From assembly GCF_020405205.1 (NCBI RefSeq), contig NZ_CP084469.1:1798001-1862000 (forward strand): DNA of 64,000 nt, read 5' to 3'. The notes under the pieces were generated by a model. That model was given only the letters and a program-made list of their open reading frames with translations. It did not search any database and was not told the origin of the DNA. The DNA comes from Natrinema salinisoli (GTDB lineage: Archaea > Halobacteriota > Halobacteria > Halobacteriales > Natrialbaceae). Positions 62,566-64,000 of this stretch are shown one piece after another. The stretch's first letter is position 1. Each line of letters opens with the position of its first letter. The position numbers and the translations under genes are program-made.

Positions 62566-63507
62566 ATGCGGGAGTTTCTCGCCGTCTATCTGAAGGGGTT
62601 CTCGATGGGATCGGCCGACGTCGTCCCCGGGGTCTCCGGGGCGACGATCGCACTGATCGTGGGTGTCTACGATCGATTAGTTCGCGCGATCACGGCGATC
62701 GATCCGCGCGCGTTCCGACCGGCAGTCCGTATTCACGAACCGGAAAGCAGAGCGGCGGTCCGGGCAGAGCTCGATCGGATCGACGCGACGTTTCTGCTGG
62801 CGCTCGGACTGGGAATCGGGACCGCTATCGTCGCGCTGTCGTCCGTGATGCACACTGCGGTGAGCGAGTATCCGGTTCCGACCTACGGCTTCTTTTTCGG
62901 GCTGATCGGTGCATCGGCGATCGTACTGTACGGCGACATCGAACGGTGGAGCGTGCGACGAATCGCCGTCTCGATCGTCGGAATCGTCCTCGCTGCCGCA
63001 GTAACGGGCGTGACGCAAGCCGGGACGTCGCACGGACCGGCGATGATCGTTCTGGCGGGGGGAGTGGCGGTCTGTGCGATGATACTCCCTGGCGTCTCGG
63101 GCGCGTTCTTTCTGTTGATCCTCGGTCAGTACGAGTACATGACGGGGACGGTCAGCGCGTTCGTCGACGCCTTGGTCGGGGCGCTCCGCGGCGACGGGCT
63201 CGCTCCGCTTCTCGAGCCCGGAACGACAGTTGCACTCTTCGCGGTCGGCGCGACCGTCGGACTGTTCACGATGGCACACACCGTCAGACGTGCCCTCGAG
63301 CGCTATCGGGCCACGACGCTTGCCTTTCTGGTGAGTTTGATGGTCGGTGCGCTTCGCCTCCCCGTGGTCGAGGTGACGAGCAATCTCGGGTCGTCACCGG
63401 CAGGACGCCCAGCGGTTGCCGTCGGGACCGGACTCGTCGGTGCCGGTGCCGTCTTGCTAGTCGATCGGTACACTGCTGACCTCGAGTACGAATCGTCGGA
63501 CCAGTGA
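62566..63507 (+). CDS. DUF368 membrane protein, probable polyprenyl-phosphate transporter (PopT-like)
   Basis: A 313-residue membrane protein with about eight to nine hydrophobic segments. It carries the two inverted-repeat signatures of DUF368: GFSMGSADVVPGVSGATIAL near the N-terminus and MILPGVSGAFFLLILGQYEY in the middle. Bacterial DUF368 proteins return undecaprenyl phosphate from the outer to the inner face of the membrane. The gene follows aglB by 98 bases on the same strand, and AglB releases a dolichol (pyro)phosphate on the outer face. Dolichol-phosphate recycling is the obvious inference. Confidence 0.92.
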   Translation: MREFLAVYLKGFSMGSADVVPGVSGATIALIVGVYDRLVRAITAIDPRAFRPAVRIHEPESRAAVRAELDRIDATFLLALGLGIGTAIVALSSVMHTAVSEYPVPTYGFFFGLIGASAIVLYGDIERWSVRRIAVSIVGIVLAAAVTGVTQAGTSHGPAMIVLAGGVAVCAMILPGVSGAFFLLILGQYEYMTGTVSAFVDALVGALRGDGLAPLLEPGTTVALFAVGATVGLFTMAHTVRRALERYRATTLAFLVSLMVGALRLPVVEVTSNLGSSPAGRPAVAVGTGLVGAGAVLLVDRYTADLEYESSDQ

Positions 63508-63591
63508 TCGTGGTATCACTCCGAGCGAGTTCAGGACCGGTTTGAATCTTCGTTAAGCCATAATAATTCCTATACGTAAGTATAAGATAGA

Positions 63592-63598
63592 TTTATTA
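63592..63598 (+). promoter_or_regulatory. TATA box of the small membrane peptide gene
   Basis: TTTATTA, about 30 bases before the ATG at 63625. A small inverted repeat TATAC-GTAA-GTATA (63571-63584) lies just upstream of it. Confidence 0.5.
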
Positions 63599-63624
63599 CC
63601 ATCGGAGCCATCCATTGGAATGTA

Positions 63625-63759
63625 ATGTCCGCGAAAGACAGCATGAAGGACTACCTCGCACAGCATCCTCGAATGATCGGCGCCCTGTTCACCCTGTTCG
63701 TCCTGCTCAGTCAGGCCGGATCAGTCGCAGCGGGGAGTTCGTCACAGATCGGCCCCTGA
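63625..63759 (+). CDS. 44-residue single-TM haloarchaeal peptide
   Basis: A short gene from ATG 63625 to TGA 63757-63759. It encodes a charged N-terminus (MSAKDSMKDYLAQHPRMIG), one hydrophobic helix (ALFTLFVLLSQAGSVAAG) and a short polar end. I recognise the xxHPRMIGxLFTxxxLLSQAGxxAA pattern as a haloarchaea-specific family of tiny membrane or signal-peptide-like proteins with no known function. An own TATA box lies 30 bases upstream. It is 118 bases downstream of the DUF368 gene on the same strand. Confidence 0.75.
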   Translation: MSAKDSMKDYLAQHPRMIGALFTLFVLLSQAGSVAAGSSSQIGP

Positions 63760-63923
63760 GTCAGATACGGAGACGCGACCGCTCTTTTATTCACGACAAA
63801 GCTGGTATACTACTCGGTGAGAATTGACTGCCGTCGGATATCCGTTACTGAAGCAGCCCGAAACGCAGGCCATCGTCTACCGTGACGACGAATCTGCGAC
63901 CCTCTCCGTACCCATAGGTTCAA

Positions 63924-63959
63924 CCCCCAGTGGGGGAACCCCACGGCGTTCGCCGCGGG
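63924..63959. mobile_element. pair of hairpins like the end of an IS200/IS605-family element (relic)
   Basis: CCCCC-AGT-GGGGG at 63924-63936 is followed by CCCACGGCG-TT-CGCCGCGGG at 63940-63959 (one mismatch) and GAGGCTGTCAG. The second hairpin and its tail match my memory of haloarchaeal IS1341-type right ends, which also encode the last TnpB residues (GGTPRRSPRE in this frame). No transposase body is present before it in the window; it may be a fragment or chance. Confidence 0.35.
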
Positions 63960-64000
63960 AGGCTGTCAGTCGAGTAACTGCGTCCCGATCCCGTCGTTCC

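Overview
The window is haloarchaeal chromosome, most likely from the Natrialbales branch (Natrinema/Haloterrigena/Natrialba-like); the genus is an inference. The evidence is high GC with very frequent CTCGAG, acidic proteomes (Asp/Glu-rich proteins), TATA-type promoters often 25-32 bases from an ATG (leaderless style), a Tat lipoprotein signal, diphthamide synthase, an archaeal tRNA-m1G37 methylase and AglB-type N-glycosylation. About 60 genes are supported, one of them a pseudogene, plus one tRNA. No rRNA, CRISPR or intact transposase is visible.

Layout. 1-7.2 kb: the last codons of a probable birA, then a minus-strand dipeptide/oligopeptide ABC transporter (fused double ATPase, Tat-lipoprotein binding protein, two permeases, small membrane protein). 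7.3-9.7 kb: small haloarchaea-specific proteins and a UspA protein. 9.8-14.1 kb: a 1,460-residue exported protein with a 23-residue Gln-rich repeat, Ig-like modules and a Pro-Glu-Gln tail. 14.6-16.7 kb: the biotin ECF transporter bioY-bioM-bioN, preceded by an inverted repeat that matches the BirA operator in sequence and spacing. 17.1-18.9 kb: a gene-poor decayed stretch ending in tRNA-Thr(CGT), with inverted fragments of the tRNA 3' end. 19-24.6 kb: trm5, an HMA metallochaperone, a DUF2182 membrane protein, a Rieske protein, a RidA protein, dph5 and a membrane protein. 24.7-29.2 kb: hydrolase, MFS, leuB and EamA on the minus strand.

29.4-33.6 kb is an AT-richer accessory island between leuB and the rest of the branched-chain amino acid genes. 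It holds a HalOD1 protein, a zinc-ribbon protein, a winged-helix protein and a ~1.1-kb tandem duplication of a membrane-anchored protein with 11-residue repeats (one copy intact, one frameshifted). Copies of a 29-base palindrome flank the duplication. 33.6-41.2 kb is the leuA-ilvB-ilvN-ilvC-(small ORF)-leuC-leuD cluster, with tightly overlapping genes from ilvN onward and a structured element over the ilvN ribosome-binding site.

41.6-46 kb carries small accessory genes (ferritin-like, DUF5779, AbrB, glyoxalase, RHH) and a cloverleaf-like four-stem palindromic element at 42.25-42.36 kb. 46-63.8 kb is a cell-surface glycosylation locus: aglJ (dolichol-phosphate charging), aglM and aglF (sugar nucleotides), aglR-like flippase, GT61, two GT4 and one GT2 glycosyltransferases, three alkaline-phosphatase-superfamily enzymes, the oligosaccharyltransferase aglB, and right after it a DUF368 protein, a family linked to polyprenyl-phosphate recycling. 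Together they outline a pathway from nucleotide sugar to lipid-linked glycan, flipping, transfer and possibly carrier recycling. The last 240 bases hold no gene but have hairpins like the end of an IS200/IS605-family element.
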